A DNA stretch of 51,119 nt from CAYOPE01 sp964405805 (GTDB lineage: Bacteria > Patescibacteriota > Doudnabacteria > UBA920 > O2-02-FULL-48-8). Shown one piece after another: positions 36,610-45,968 of this stretch. The stretch covers positions 1 to 51,119 of the forward strand of contig CAYOPE010000003.1 in the NCBI GenBank assembly GCA_964405805.1, in the 5' to 3' direction. The stretch's first letter is position 1; each line of letters opens with the position of its first letter. Under the pieces are notes generated by a model that worked only from the letters and a program-made list of their open reading frames with translations, did no database searches and was not told where the DNA came from. The position numbers were made by a program, and so were the translations under genes.

Positions 36610-37137
36610 ATGGCAAAAAAACAAACTTTCAATTTACATAAAATTAAACTCCATCCGAATCGCTGGATGTTGTGGGCTATTGCCTACACTCTGATCATCG
36701 CGGTTGGCATGATTGGATACATCAAAGTTTCTGATGTCGACTTCGAAGTCCAAGCCATAGCACAGCAGGGCTTTCAGCCGTGGCACAACTACAAAGATAC
36801 TCGTCTCGGATTTACTTTACGATATCCAGCTGACTGGACGATCGAAGCAGAAAATAGCAGCACGATCAACTTTTCGCCAGCTAATACTGCTGACGAAGGG
36901 GTTTCGATTTCTGTGATCAAACCTACTGATGAAAAAACTCTGAGAAAAACTCTAGATATTCTCAGTGAACAACGAATTAAACTAGATGGTAATAAAGCAG
37001 TAAAAATTATAAACAACTTAGGAGCGAAGCACACCGAGACTTTTGTCATGTCTTTGAAAAACCAGCATCTATACGTTTTGCGTGGTTCTGAATCTGAAAT
37101 TCAAAAGCTGCTCTTAACTTTCCACTTCATCAAGTGA
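36610..37137 (+). CDS. Membrane-anchored PsbP-like protein, 175 aa
   Basis: A basic N-terminus, one membrane helix (about residues 20-40), then one domain starting DTRLGFTLRYPADWTIE and ending LLLTFHFIK. The same opening motif (GFxxxYP) and ending occur in the lipoprotein at 21997 and in 44850 and 48149. Extracytoplasmic; function unknown. Overlaps galT. Confidence 0.7.
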   Translation: MAKKQTFNLHKIKLHPNRWMLWAIAYTLIIAVGMIGYIKVSDVDFEVQAIAQQGFQPWHNYKDTRLGFTLRYPADWTIEAENSSTINFSPANTADEGVSISVIKPTDEKTLRKTLDILSEQRIKLDGNKAVKIINNLGAKHTETFVMSLKNQHLYVLRGSESEIQKLLLTFHFIK

Positions 37138-38132
37138 GTGAATTTCGACAGGACATAGTTTCGCAGCACTGGGTCTTGTTTGCACCGAACAGGGCGAGCA
37201 GGCCTGAAGATTTTAAATTTAAAACTCCCAATCCTGATTTGAGTAAATCGCCACTTGTCGATAAATCTGATCCGTTTTGCCCTGGTAACGAGGAGAAAAA
37301 TTTAGAAATACTTTCTTATCCCAAAGGTCATGATTGGCAGGTTCGGGTGATTCCAAATAAATATGAAGCCCTGGGGCATATGGGCGGACGTGCCAGAGCA
37401 GATTTTTATATGGTCCGCGAAGGGATAGGTGATCACGAAGTCATCATCACCAGACCGCACAACGTGCTTACTGGTTTTCTGTCAGACGAGATCATGGACC
37501 TGAATCTGAAAGTTTACATGGAACGGATGCGCGTTTTGTCTCAGCATCCAGAGGTCGACTATGTCCACATTTTACAGAATTACGGCCGTGACGGCGGGGC
37601 TTCGATCGTTCATCCGCATTCGCAAGTTTTTGCTACTCCATTTGTCCCTGAACACTTGCACGATGAAGTGACAGGGAGCTTTGTCTATTTTCAGCAGAAC
37701 GGTGGCTGCGTTTACTGCGAGATGATTTATAGAGAACTGCAGGATCAGGTTCGTATAGTTTTAGATCATGAGGATTTTTTGGTGTTTGCCCCATTCGCTT
37801 CCAGAGTGCCTTATGCTTTGCGAATTATTCCGAAACGGCACCAGGCGAGTTTTCTGGATATGACTGAACCAGAACGAAAATCACTTGGCCAAGTTTTAAA
37901 ATTTTCTTTGCAGAAGATTTATTACAAATTAGGAAATCCTGGCTACAACTATTATATTCATACTCTGCCGACGTCGCATTCTTTGCTAACCAGGTACGAT
38001 GATCGCAGCTATCATTGGCATTTGGAAATTTTGCCTCGCCTAAACGTTTGGGGAGGATTTGAGCTCGGCAGCGATGTCTATGTCAACACAGTTTTGCCAG
38101 AGACAGCAGCTGATCTATACCGACAGCCATGA
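37134..38132 (+). CDS. galT: Galactose-1-phosphate uridylyltransferase family protein, 332 aa
   Basis: NYGRDGGASIVHPHSQVFATPFVP contains the HPHxQ nucleophile motif. CVYCEMIYRE and a second half with LRIIPKRHQASFLDM and SYHWHLEILPR complete the HIT-type double domain. Transfers UMP between hexose-1-phosphates; some relatives act on other nucleotidyl sugars. GTG start overlapping the previous stop. First gene of a sugar-phosphate run. Confidence 0.88.
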   Translation: MSEFRQDIVSQHWVLFAPNRASRPEDFKFKTPNPDLSKSPLVDKSDPFCPGNEEKNLEILSYPKGHDWQVRVIPNKYEALGHMGGRARADFYMVREGIGDHEVIITRPHNVLTGFLSDEIMDLNLKVYMERMRVLSQHPEVDYVHILQNYGRDGGASIVHPHSQVFATPFVPEHLHDEVTGSFVYFQQNGGCVYCEMIYRELQDQVRIVLDHEDFLVFAPFASRVPYALRIIPKRHQASFLDMTEPERKSLGQVLKFSLQKIYYKLGNPGYNYYIHTLPTSHSLLTRYDDRSYHWHLEILPRLNVWGGFELGSDVYVNTVLPETAADLYRQP

Positions 38133-38872
38133 AGAAATTAATTGTGGCCAATTGGAAAATGAATCCGAAAACCATAGACGAAGCTCGCAAGCTTGTATCA
38201 TCGTGGGAGCATCGAGTAAGCACAGTGTCAGGACATGTGGATGTGGTAGTTTGCGCGCCGTTTGTCTATTTACCGGCACTGAGTCACTATACCCAAGGAG
38301 TTTTGATTGGTGCGCAAAACGCTAGCTGGGAAGAATTAGGTGCTCTGACTGGCGAAGTCTCAGCCCTGATGCTTAGGCAGTGGAATGTGAAGTATGTGAT
38401 TTTGGGCCACTCTGAGCGGAGATTGTATTTGGGTGAAACTGACTCAATGGTCAATGCGAAAATTTTAGCTTGCCTAAAACAAAAGATTACTCCTATTGTT
38501 TGTCTGGGCGAAGAGCTGACAGAACAATTTCATGCAGTGACCAAACGTCTTGATGTTCGCCAGCTGGAGAAAATAGTCTATGTCTATGAGCCAGCTTCTG
38601 CGATTTCGACGATGAAAAATTCTAAACCGGTCAGTGGCGAGGACTCTGCGAAAAAAATCGATCAAATTCGTGAGTTGCTTAAACATAAAATTGGCAGAAT
38701 GCCCTACAACGTTCGAATTTTATACGGGGGGACGGTAAACAAGCTTAATGTACACGAGTATGCCAAATTTCCAAACATTGATGGTGCATTAGTCGGTGCA
38801 GCTAGTTTGGAATCTGAAAATTTTTGGGAGATAGTAAAGGAGTTCAATCGTGAAAGTATACACAGGGGCTGA
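38129..38872 (+). CDS. tpiA: Triosephosphate isomerase, 247 aa
   Basis: VANWKMNPKT (Lys), VILGHSERR (His and phosphate), VYEPASAIST (catalytic Glu) and RILYGGTVNKLNV match TIM in order. The catalytic Glu segment has YEPASAIST in place of the common YEPVWAIGTG. Overlaps galT upstream and rpiB downstream. Confidence 0.93.
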   Translation: MKKLIVANWKMNPKTIDEARKLVSSWEHRVSTVSGHVDVVVCAPFVYLPALSHYTQGVLIGAQNASWEELGALTGEVSALMLRQWNVKYVILGHSERRLYLGETDSMVNAKILACLKQKITPIVCLGEELTEQFHAVTKRLDVRQLEKIVYVYEPASAISTMKNSKPVSGEDSAKKIDQIRELLKHKIGRMPYNVRILYGGTVNKLNVHEYAKFPNIDGALVGAASLESENFWEIVKEFNRESIHRG

Positions 38873-39299
38873 TCATGGGGGGTTCAAACTCAAAGAGGAA
38901 ATAAAAAACTGGCTTTCAGAATGGCATTTCGAATTTGAAGATTTCGGCGCCGTGAAGTTTGACTCAGAAGACGATTATCCAGACTTTGCCTGGCCCGTGG
39001 CAGTGAAAGTCGGCAGCGAGATGGGGACTATGGGTATTTTGGTTTGTAGAAGCGGGCAAGGAGAATGCATCGTGGCCAATAAGGCGAAAGGCGCTAGAGC
39101 AGCGCTTGCCTGGAATGTGGAAACAGCGCATGCGGCGCGCAATGACGATGACGCCAATATTTTGTGTTTGGCTGCTGATTACACTTCTATTGATATGGCA
39201 AAGAAAATAATTCATGAATTTTTGACTACACCGTTTGCTCCGGAAGAGAGATTTGTGCGACGCGTGAATAAAGTCAAAAAAATCGATATAAATTTGTAA
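38850..39299 (+). CDS. rpiB: Ribose-5-phosphate isomerase B, 149 aa
   Basis: YTGADHGGFKLKEEIK, YPDFAWPVA, LVCRSGQGECIVANKAKGARAAL and NDDDANILCLAADY are RpiB motifs with the catalytic Cys. GTG start with AAGGAG 7 nt upstream. It interconverts ribose-5-P and ribulose-5-P and feeds rpe next door. Confidence 0.94.
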   Translation: MKVYTGADHGGFKLKEEIKNWLSEWHFEFEDFGAVKFDSEDDYPDFAWPVAVKVGSEMGTMGILVCRSGQGECIVANKAKGARAALAWNVETAHAARNDDDANILCLAADYTSIDMAKKIIHEFLTTPFAPEERFVRRVNKVKKIDINL

Positions 39300-39958
39300 T
39301 GACTGAAATTGTCCCAGCTATTTTAAGCAATGATGTTTCCGATTTTCGAAAAAAATATGCGGAGCTACTGGCGTTACGTCATCATTTTCAGAAGTTGCAC
39401 GTGGATTTTGCTGATGGAGAGTTTGTAAACAACCAAACTGTTCCCCCCCGAGATTTGAATTTTTTAAAAGACTCTTCCTTGTATTTAATTGCTCATTTTA
39501 TGACCATGGATCCTGAAAAATATTTCATAGATGCAAAAAAATCAGGATTTAACGAAGTTTTATTTCATTTTGAAGTATTTAGCAACTCAGACGATATTGA
39601 AAGTGCGATCAGTCGAGCGACCAAGCTCGATTTAAAGCCTGGGATAGTCATCAATCCAGAAACCCCTCTTTATAAATTGGGAAATTTGATTGCGAAAGTA
39701 TCAGTCATCCAGCTCATGGGGATTCATCCAGGATTTCAAGGCAGGACTTTTATGTCGGAAACTACAGGAAAGATCAGAGAATTGCGAGCGCTTTCGAAAG
39801 CTGTTAAAATTGCTGTAGATGGAGGTATTAAAGTAGGCATTGCCAGACAGTGTGCCCAAGCAGGCGCGGATATCCTAGTCGCTGGCTCTGCAATTCTAAA
39901 AGCGTACGACGAGGAAACCGCAGTCGAAGCCCTAAACGAAGATATAAAAATAAAATGA
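39299..39958 (+). CDS. rpe: Ribulose-phosphate 3-epimerase, 219 aa
   Basis: EIVPAILSND, KLHVDFADGEFVNNQT (metal-binding HVDxxDG variant), LIAHFMTMDPEKY, IQLMGIHPGFQGRTF and AVDGGIKVGIARQCAQAGADILVAGSAI match Rpe, a TIM barrel. Some catalytic details differ (HFMTMD for HLMIED). The stop overlaps the transketolase start. Confidence 0.88.
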   Translation: MTEIVPAILSNDVSDFRKKYAELLALRHHFQKLHVDFADGEFVNNQTVPPRDLNFLKDSSLYLIAHFMTMDPEKYFIDAKKSGFNEVLFHFEVFSNSDDIESAISRATKLDLKPGIVINPETPLYKLGNLIAKVSVIQLMGIHPGFQGRTFMSETTGKIRELRALSKAVKIAVDGGIKVGIARQCAQAGADILVAGSAILKAYDEETAVEALNEDIKIK

Positions 39959-40803
39959 ACATCGAGCAGCTCGAAGAAAAAGCGAATACCATCAGGCAAG
40001 ACATTATCAAGATGCTTGTTACTGCCAAATCCGGCCACAGTGCTGGGCCTTTGGGTATGGCTGACGTGTTTACCGCGCTTTATTTTGGTGGCATTCTACA
40101 TTATGATCCGAAAAATCCCACTGATCCTACTCGTGACAGATTTGTTTTATCCTGCGGACACATTTGTCCTGTGTGGTATGCGACTTTAGCTGAAGCTGGA
40201 TTTTTTCCTATGTCAGAATTGGCAACTTTGCGCAAACTCGGCACGCACCTGCAGGGACATCCGCACAACGAAGAGTTGCCAGGTGCTGAAAATTCTTCAG
40301 GCCCACTAGGCCAGGGTTTGTCGCAGGCCGCTGGCATGGCTTATGTTGGATTGAAAATGAAGAAGGAACCGTGGCGTGTCTATGCTGTCTTAAGCGATGG
40401 CGAGCACGAAGAGGGTCAGACCTGGGAAGCAGTGATGTTTGCCGGGAAAAATAAATTACGAAGTCTCACAGCCTTGCTTGATCGCAATAATATTCAAATC
40501 GACGGCTATACCGAAGACATTATGCCGCTTGAGCCACTGAAAGATAAGTATGAAGCCTTTGGCTGGCATGTTTTGGAGGTTGACGGCCACAATATCAGGG
40601 AAATTATCGATGCGTGCAACGAAGCCAAAGCAATTTACGAAAAACCAACTTTGATTATTTGCCACACTATACCTGGCAAAGGCGTGGATTTTATGGAGTT
40701 CCGCTATGAATGGCACGGCACACCGCCCAATGACGAACAAGCCAAAAAAGCTCTAGAAGAATTAAGAACTCTTGGTGGAAAAATTCAATCTGAGCATCAA
40801 TGA
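39955..40803 (+). CDS. Transketolase N-terminal subunit, 282 aa
   Basis: SGHSAGPLGMADVFTALYF, then DGEHEEGQTWEAVMFAGKNKL and ALLDRNNIQIDG, the thiamine-diphosphate/metal-binding GDG-type region. Only the PP domain is present; the Pyr and C-terminal domains are in the next gene. ATG at 39955 overlaps the rpe stop; the frame open upstream is a shadow of rpe. Confidence 0.93.
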   Translation: MNIEQLEEKANTIRQDIIKMLVTAKSGHSAGPLGMADVFTALYFGGILHYDPKNPTDPTRDRFVLSCGHICPVWYATLAEAGFFPMSELATLRKLGTHLQGHPHNEELPGAENSSGPLGQGLSQAAGMAYVGLKMKKEPWRVYAVLSDGEHEEGQTWEAVMFAGKNKLRSLTALLDRNNIQIDGYTEDIMPLEPLKDKYEAFGWHVLEVDGHNIREIIDACNEAKAIYEKPTLIICHTIPGKGVDFMEFRYEWHGTPPNDEQAKKALEELRTLGGKIQSEHQ

Positions 40804-41771
40804 TAAAATTGATTGACAATTTATTCGCACCTGACATCAAGCAAGTCCCGATACGAAATGGGTATGGGGAAGGTTTGATGATTTTGGGCAAAGACAATCC
40901 GGAAGTGATTGTGCTTTGCTGTGATCTGACAGAGTCCACCAGGTCGCAGGAATTTGCAAAAGCTTATCCTGATCGATTCGTGGAAGTTGGCGTTGCCGAG
41001 CAAAACCTGGCGGGACTCGGTGCTGGCATGGCTCACGAAGGCAAAATTCCGTTTATCACATCTTACGCGACTTTTTCTCCTGGTCGAAACTGGGATCAGA
41101 TTCGCGTGTCGATTTGCTATTCTGGCAACAATGTCAAAATTATTGGTTCGCACGCAGGTATCTCTGTTGGCCCAGATGGTGCCACGCATCAGGCGATGGA
41201 GGACATAGCCATCACGCGTGTATTGCCGCGCATGACTGTGTTTGTGCCGTGTGATGCGATAGAAGCCCGCAAGGCAACCATCGAAGCGGCAAAGATCCAA
41301 GGCCCAGTATACATCCGTTTGGCTCGCGAAAAAACCCCGCAGTTTACCACAGACGAGACGGCTTTTGGGGCCGGCCGCGCTTATGTTTTTCGTGAGGGCG
41401 CTCACTGTACCATAGCCGCGGCCGGCCCCCAAGTCTACTATGCTTTAGTCGCCGCCAACGAGCTTGCCAAACAAAGCATTGAATGCGAAGTCATAAACGT
41501 TGCTTCCGTAAAGCCGATTGATGAAAAAACAATTGTTGACTCAGTAAAAAAAACCGGCTGTCTCGTGTCAGCCGAAGAGCACCAGATTATGGGCGGAGTG
41601 GGATCAGCTGTATCTGAAGTTTTGGTGCGGAATTTTCCCGTGCCGCAGGAATTTGTAGGCATGCCAGATCACTTCGGCGAGTCAGGTGAGCCAAACGAAC
41701 TTATAGCCAAATGGGGCATGGACAGCAAAGCGATTATGGCTGCTGTCCAGCGCGTTATCAAGAGAAAATAA
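40800..41771 (+). CDS. Transketolase C-terminal subunit, 323 aa
   Basis: FVEVGVAEQNLAGLGAGMAHEGKIPFITSYATFSPGRNWDQIR is the Pyr domain with the catalytic Glu; SHAGISVGPDGATHQAMEDIA and a C-terminal Rossmann domain (VSAEEHQIMGGVGSAVSE) follow. It overlaps the N-terminal subunit by 4 nt, as expected for a two-subunit enzyme. Confidence 0.94.
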   Translation: MIKLIDNLFAPDIKQVPIRNGYGEGLMILGKDNPEVIVLCCDLTESTRSQEFAKAYPDRFVEVGVAEQNLAGLGAGMAHEGKIPFITSYATFSPGRNWDQIRVSICYSGNNVKIIGSHAGISVGPDGATHQAMEDIAITRVLPRMTVFVPCDAIEARKATIEAAKIQGPVYIRLAREKTPQFTTDETAFGAGRAYVFREGAHCTIAAAGPQVYYALVAANELAKQSIECEVINVASVKPIDEKTIVDSVKKTGCLVSAEEHQIMGGVGSAVSEVLVRNFPVPQEFVGMPDHFGESGEPNELIAKWGMDSKAIMAAVQRVIKRK

Positions 41772-41773
41772 TT

Positions 41774-42100
41774 TTAGAAATTAAATTTGCTGCTAAAGTG
41801 ACCAATCACTGGCAGTTCTTTTTGTTTACCCGAGGCAGCGTTCACGACCCCGATGATGATGAGTACGAAAATACAAAGCCAGACTAGCCAAGCGATCAGG
41901 AATCCAAGAGGCACTATCCAGAGAAACCAAGCAATGACTTCAGTGATAATTAAAACCAAGCCTTGCTTGAGGTGAAATTTCACAAACGGATCTTTGTGCG
42001 ACTCAGCCAGAAACGGGATAATGATGAGAATGCCTAAGTATGCCAGAATCGCCATGCCAGTATTTGAATGATGATCGGTGGGAGTTGTTTGTTCGTCCAT
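41774..42100 (-). CDS. DUF4870/Tic20-like three-span membrane protein, 108 aa
   Basis: GMAILAYLGILIIIPFLA, FVKFHLKQGLVLIITEVIAWFL and WLCIFVLIIIGVVNAASGKQKELPVIG match the small DUF4870-like family (HxxQ in helix 2). Convergent with the transketolase. Function not established for the family. Confidence 0.75.
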   Translation of the reverse strand: MDEQTTPTDHHSNTGMAILAYLGILIIIPFLAESHKDPFVKFHLKQGLVLIITEVIAWFLWIVPLGFLIAWLVWLCIFVLIIIGVVNAASGKQKELPVIGHFSSKFNF

Positions 42101-42143
42101 ATTGATTTCAAGTTTGTTAATGATGCTATAAGTGTAGACCTTT

Positions 42144-42172
42144 TGATAACTATCCGCAACTTTGCTATATTA
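42144..42172 (+). promoter_or_regulatory. Promoter of the 42209 unit
   Basis: TTGATA (42144-42149), 17 bp, TATATT (42167-42172). Confidence 0.65.
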
Positions 42173-42208
42173 ATCTCATTCGTTCCCCACACACATCGAG
42201 GAGGACCT

Positions 42209-43309
42209 ATGAGACAAGTGTTAGTGCTTGTTTTTCTGTTGTTCCCCGCGATCGCGTGGGGCCAGGAACAAGCCACGAGCCAGTGTCCGGACGTCGAAAT
42301 TCGGCTCACTTCAGCACCCGGCGCTCCGGATTTGCTTTCCATGCTGGCGCGCGAGGAGACAATCCAGAACGATACCCGAGAGATGCGCAAGTGTTTTTCG
42401 GGGATCAAGTTCTACCAGGCGCAGCTTCTGGATAACCCTGATCCGGGCGCGCTGCAGCTGATCAAGAGCAACTACTACCTCAATCTCGTGCAAGTCGACG
42501 CGTTTCGGACCATCAAGAACCGGTTCGCTTCAGGTGTCTCGGCTGAGATCGCGGCGATCAAGCCGCCGACCTGCTTTAAGCTGAGCTCTGACATCGACGG
42601 CGCGGTGAATGCAACCATGGAAGCTGTGCGGAATACGGTCCGCGCAGGCGGCAGACCCGAGTATCTGGACATCGACACAGCGACTCAGCTCTGCGGGTAC
42701 GACGGTTTCCACTCAGGAGAGCTGGTCGCTCGGTTCCTCCGTCAGCTGCGAGACCGACTACTTACCGAAGGGTTCACTGGCGTGAAGTTCGGCAGCATTG
42801 AGCCATACCCGGCCCTCTCGCTGTATGAGCACATGCGGTATATCGACAAGATCTACTTCGACAACAAGACGCGAGGGTACCCGTACCTCTACGAGTATTA
42901 TCTGGACGTAGACTTGACTCGAGTCCTAAATCCAGCACAGCTCCAGCTCGATTTCGCAACTCGGGCCGAATATTGCAGGTTGCGCAGCATCCGTATCGGA
43001 CTCATCATCAACGGCGAGGACGCGAAGACCCCGGCGCAGGACGGCGAGCTGTACTACTTCGACACAGCGAATAAAAAGCTCGCTCTCTACCAGCAGCTGG
43101 GACTGTTCAAACGGCCCTTCATGTACGAGGAGCCGGTCCTGCTCATGTTCCAGAGCTGGGCGCGTGACAGCAGCGGCAAGTCTACCACGGTGCCAGTCAA
43201 CGTACCGGACACCCAGTCCTTCACCCATACCAACTTCGTTCTCCACGGCGTCAGGTGCATCCTGGGTCTGGAGGACTGCGCGGTGTATCCAGCACCGCCA
43301 GGGAGATGA
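42209..43309 (+). CDS. Secreted protein of unknown function, 366 aa (high-GC set)
   Basis: SD GAGGAGG 4-5 nt before ATG 42209. Signal peptide MRQVLVLVFLLFPAIAWG, with cleavage expected near residue 18, no lipobox. The mature protein has five or six cysteines (for example CPDVEI, MRKCF, TCFKL, LCGY, EYCRL, VRCILGLEDC), which suggests disulphides. It is Tyr/Phe rich; a RLRSIRIGLIINGED strand and Asp-rich turns are visible, but I recognise no family. Overlapping in context with the lipoprotein at 43313, same unit. Confidence 0.65.
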   Translation: MRQVLVLVFLLFPAIAWGQEQATSQCPDVEIRLTSAPGAPDLLSMLAREETIQNDTREMRKCFSGIKFYQAQLLDNPDPGALQLIKSNYYLNLVQVDAFRTIKNRFASGVSAEIAAIKPPTCFKLSSDIDGAVNATMEAVRNTVRAGGRPEYLDIDTATQLCGYDGFHSGELVARFLRQLRDRLLTEGFTGVKFGSIEPYPALSLYEHMRYIDKIYFDNKTRGYPYLYEYYLDVDLTRVLNPAQLQLDFATRAEYCRLRSIRIGLIINGEDAKTPAQDGELYYFDTANKKLALYQQLGLFKRPFMYEEPVLLMFQSWARDSSGKSTTVPVNVPDTQSFTHTNFVLHGVRCILGLEDCAVYPAPPGR

Positions 43310-43312
43310 TCA

Positions 43313-43740
43313 TGAATCGAATTGTCGGGACCCTGCTCGTGCTGGCAACGGCTATATCGTGCCGGCACGCGCCGCCCGCCACGACGCCTGCGCAACACGT
43401 GATGGAGTTTTCGCCTGATCCGACTCGGTTGATGTATGTGTGGGCGATCACTGAAGCCCTGAAGTTGTTTTACAGTGACAATGGCCGGTATCCCATGCCG
43501 GCCACAGCTTCGACGACAGGACCGACGCCAACCGACGGCACGCCGTCGTGGAGCACCTTCATGCCGAAATGGCCGCAAGCACTACTTCCTCCTGGAGGTA
43601 CCTGCACTTCAGCTCAGAACGACTATGTCTACACGCAGCTCAACGGCGGTGCTTCGTACATACTCACCTTCTGCCTGGGCTTAGCAACGGGCGGATACAC
43701 TGGCGGCGTACACACAGCCACTCCCTTCGGCATTCAGTAG
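43313..43740 (+). CDS. Putative lipoprotein with pseudopilin-like segment, 142 aa (high-GC set)
   Basis: ATG at 43313, GGGAG 5 nt upstream. MNRIVGTLLVLATAISC is a lipobox-like signal with Cys at about residue 17. YVWAITEALKLFYSDNGRYPMPATAS resembles the region after the pilin helix in GspG-type pseudopilins, followed by a disulphide-capable C-terminal part, but the hydrophobic type IV pilin N-terminus is absent. Possibly a pseudopilin-fold domain on a lipid anchor. Function unknown. Confidence 0.55.
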
Positions 43741-43772
43741 TCCGCACTTCGGCGCTTGTCTCACTTCCCCCT

Positions 43773-43808
43773 GCCCGGTGACCCCTTGTGGTTGCCGGGC
43801 GTTTTTTT
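43773..43808 (+). terminator. Terminator of the 42209-43740 unit
   Basis: GCCCGG (43773-43778) pairs with CCGGGC (43795-43800), followed by G and seven Ts. Confidence 0.85.
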
Positions 43809-43810
43809 AT

Positions 43811-43839
43811 TTTACAAAATTATTACAATTCATTATAAT
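43811..43839 (+). promoter_or_regulatory. Promoter of the PfkB-kinase operon
   Basis: TTTACA (43811-43816), 17 bp, TATAAT (43834-43839). Directly follows the terminator of the high-GC unit. Confidence 0.75.
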
Positions 43840-43872
43840 GAAGACACAAAATAACCATTAAGAAACAAAAAC

Positions 43873-44850
43873 GTGAGTAAATACGATATCGTTTCCATTG
43901 GTGATACTACCATTGATGCCTTCATTGAATTGCACGAAGCCTCTGTACATTGTGCGGTGGACCACACCAACTGCCAGCTTTGCCTATCTTATGCTGATAA
44001 GGTGCCTTATGATCGACTGACACTATTACCAGCTGGAAATTCTACGAACAATGCCGTGGGTTCAGCTCGCCTCGGCATGAAAAACGCTTTCGTGACAGCA
44101 GTTGGTGATGACGAGCACGGCCGTCTGATCGAAAAAGAGCTTCGGAAGGAAGGAATCGATACACAATTTATTCATGTAAACAAAAACGGCCACACAAATT
44201 TTCATTTTGTCTTATCTTTTCAAGCAGAGCGCACAATTCTGATCAAACACAATAAGTTTGAATACAAGCTTCCGAGCAAACTAGATACACAGTGGATTTA
44301 TTTTTCTTCAATGGCGCCGGGGACTGAGAAATTTCACAAAGAATTAGAAAATTTTTTGATGAAAAACCCGAAAGTCAAGCTTGCGTTTAATCCTGGCACC
44401 TTTCAGATGCGTATGGGAGTTGGCAAGCTTAAAGGAATTTACAAACGGACAGAAATTTTGTTCCTCAATCGTGAAGAAGCCCAGCTGGTTCTCAAACAAA
44501 ATACCCGCAATGTGAAAACATTGCTCCAAGGCATGAAAAAATTGGGGGCGAAAATTGCAGTTCTCACAGATGGCCGACAAGGGTCGTATGCTTTGGGTGA
44601 GAGCAGGGTTTGGTACCTCGAGGAGTTCGAAGGCCCACATGTAGAGGCCACAGGAGCAGGAGACGCATTTGGCACAGCGTTTACTTCTGCAATTTTTTAT
44701 GGCAAACATATCAATGATGCCTTGGCCTGGGGAACTGTGAATGGAGGCAATGTGGTCATGTACGTTGGCCCGCATGCTGGCTTACAGACCAAACATCAAA
44801 TCGAAACTTATTTGCATAAGCACCCAAAGTTTCGGGCAAAGGAGATCTGA
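43873..44850 (+). CDS. PfkB-family carbohydrate kinase, 325 aa
   Basis: N-terminal VSIGDTTIDAFIEL; PAGNSTNNAVGSARLGMKNAFVTAVGDD (substrate Gly motif); C-terminal VEATGAGDAFGTAFTSAIFYG with the catalytic Asp in GAGD. An insert with HCAVDHTNCQLCLSYADK near residue 25 is not in textbook PfkB members and could bind metal. GTG start at 43873. It may phosphorylate fructose-6-P or another sugar; no separate 6-phosphofructokinase is in the window, so a glycolytic role beside fba and gap is plausible but unproven. Confidence 0.85.
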   Translation: MSKYDIVSIGDTTIDAFIELHEASVHCAVDHTNCQLCLSYADKVPYDRLTLLPAGNSTNNAVGSARLGMKNAFVTAVGDDEHGRLIEKELRKEGIDTQFIHVNKNGHTNFHFVLSFQAERTILIKHNKFEYKLPSKLDTQWIYFSSMAPGTEKFHKELENFLMKNPKVKLAFNPGTFQMRMGVGKLKGIYKRTEILFLNREEAQLVLKQNTRNVKTLLQGMKKLGAKIAVLTDGRQGSYALGESRVWYLEEFEGPHVEATGAGDAFGTAFTSAIFYGKHINDALAWGTVNGGNVVMYVGPHAGLQTKHQIETYLHKHPKFRAKEI

Positions 44851-45743
44851 TGAAGCATAAAATTTTGGCCTATGTGTTTATAGTTTTTGTACTAGCTGCT
44901 ACTGTGAGCGTGCTTTATTATCAGAAAGTAAGCGAAGGAACACCAGAGAGCGTTGTTTTGCCAGCTCACAAAGATTGGCAGACGTATTCTGGGACCGATT
45001 TTGAAATTCAGTATGCGAAACAGTATGTTTTGGATAATTTGGAACCGAATTCAGTGCAAATAGCAATGCCAGAAGGAAGTTTTCCTGGTACGAACTTCGT
45101 CGAAGGGAACCTGGTAGTGTCAGAAAATGCTAGTATTAAAACTGCATCAGGATGCAAGATAGGGTCCGACGGCGCAAGTCAGATCAATGGCATAAGCTTT
45201 AACACTTCAGAGAAGACTGAACCTGCAGCTGGAAGCATTTACGATACTAAAACTTATAAAGTTTTTCACGCTAGAACTTGTTTCGACGTAACTCTGACTT
45301 TGCACAAAGGCAACATTGCGAACTACGAGCCGGGAACTGTGGAAGAAGTCAACAGCGGCGAAGTATGGAGCAAACTCATCCAAGTGCTGAATACTTTTAA
45401 GTTTAAAGAGCAGGAAAGCAAAAAGGATATAGGGACTCTAAAAGGTCATGTGGACATCGGGCCTGCCTGTCCTGTCGAAAGACCAGGGCAGCCTTGTACT
45501 ATTTCAGGCGATGTTTATACGTACACGAAAATTGTAGTTTACAAAGGAAATGTAGCTGTCATCGCTTCGACTAATTTGAATTCATCCGGTGATTATAGTT
45601 TTAGTTTGCCAGCGGGATCGTATAGTGTGGGCTATGAAAGCACAGTTGGTCTGCCGGGAAACCACCCAGTGCCGCAGTATGTGACTATTAGGGCAGGAGA
45701 AACTACCACGCTCAACTTCAGCATTGATACAGGAATTAGATAA
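44850..45743 (+). CDS. Membrane-anchored protein with carboxypeptidase-regulatory-like domain, 297 aa
   Basis: SD AAAGGAG before the ATG. One membrane helix (about residues 5-23). A PsbP-like region follows (TDFEIQYAKQYVLDN to VLNTFKFKEQ). The C-terminal domain is of the CarboxypepD_reg type: GTLKGHVDIGPACPVERPGQPC, SGDYSFSLPAGSYSVGYE and VTIRAGETTTLNFSID. Extracytoplasmic; function unknown. Confidence 0.7.
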   Translation: MKHKILAYVFIVFVLAATVSVLYYQKVSEGTPESVVLPAHKDWQTYSGTDFEIQYAKQYVLDNLEPNSVQIAMPEGSFPGTNFVEGNLVVSENASIKTASGCKIGSDGASQINGISFNTSEKTEPAAGSIYDTKTYKVFHARTCFDVTLTLHKGNIANYEPGTVEEVNSGEVWSKLIQVLNTFKFKEQESKKDIGTLKGHVDIGPACPVERPGQPCTISGDVYTYTKIVVYKGNVAVIASTNLNSSGDYSFSLPAGSYSVGYESTVGLPGNHPVPQYVTIRAGETTTLNFSIDTGIR

Positions 45744-45758
45744 AATAAAAATTAATTT

Positions 45759-45968
45759 ATGTACATTAGAAAATCTATGCGAACAAAGCTTGTGATTCTA
45801 GCAATTATTGTCCTCGGTTTTCTTTACTGGCGAGGCATGAAAGCTACTTTGGCCAGCAGAGGAATTAAGTGTAATTATGGAATTGGGTATGCGCTCTGTG
45901 ACGCAAAAGGAAAGTCTCTGACTATGCCAGGAATTTTGGAAGTACTAAAGGCTGGGGCGAAATTTTAA
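45759..45968 (+). CDS. Small membrane protein, 69 aa
   Basis: One hydrophobic helix (about residues 10-24, LVILAIIVLGFLYWRGM), then a short tail with two cysteines (KCNYGIGYALC). The stop overlaps the fba start, so it is in the operon. Unknown. Confidence 0.55.
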   Translation: MYIRKSMRTKLVILAIIVLGFLYWRGMKATLASRGIKCNYGIGYALCDAKGKSLTMPGILEVLKAGAKF

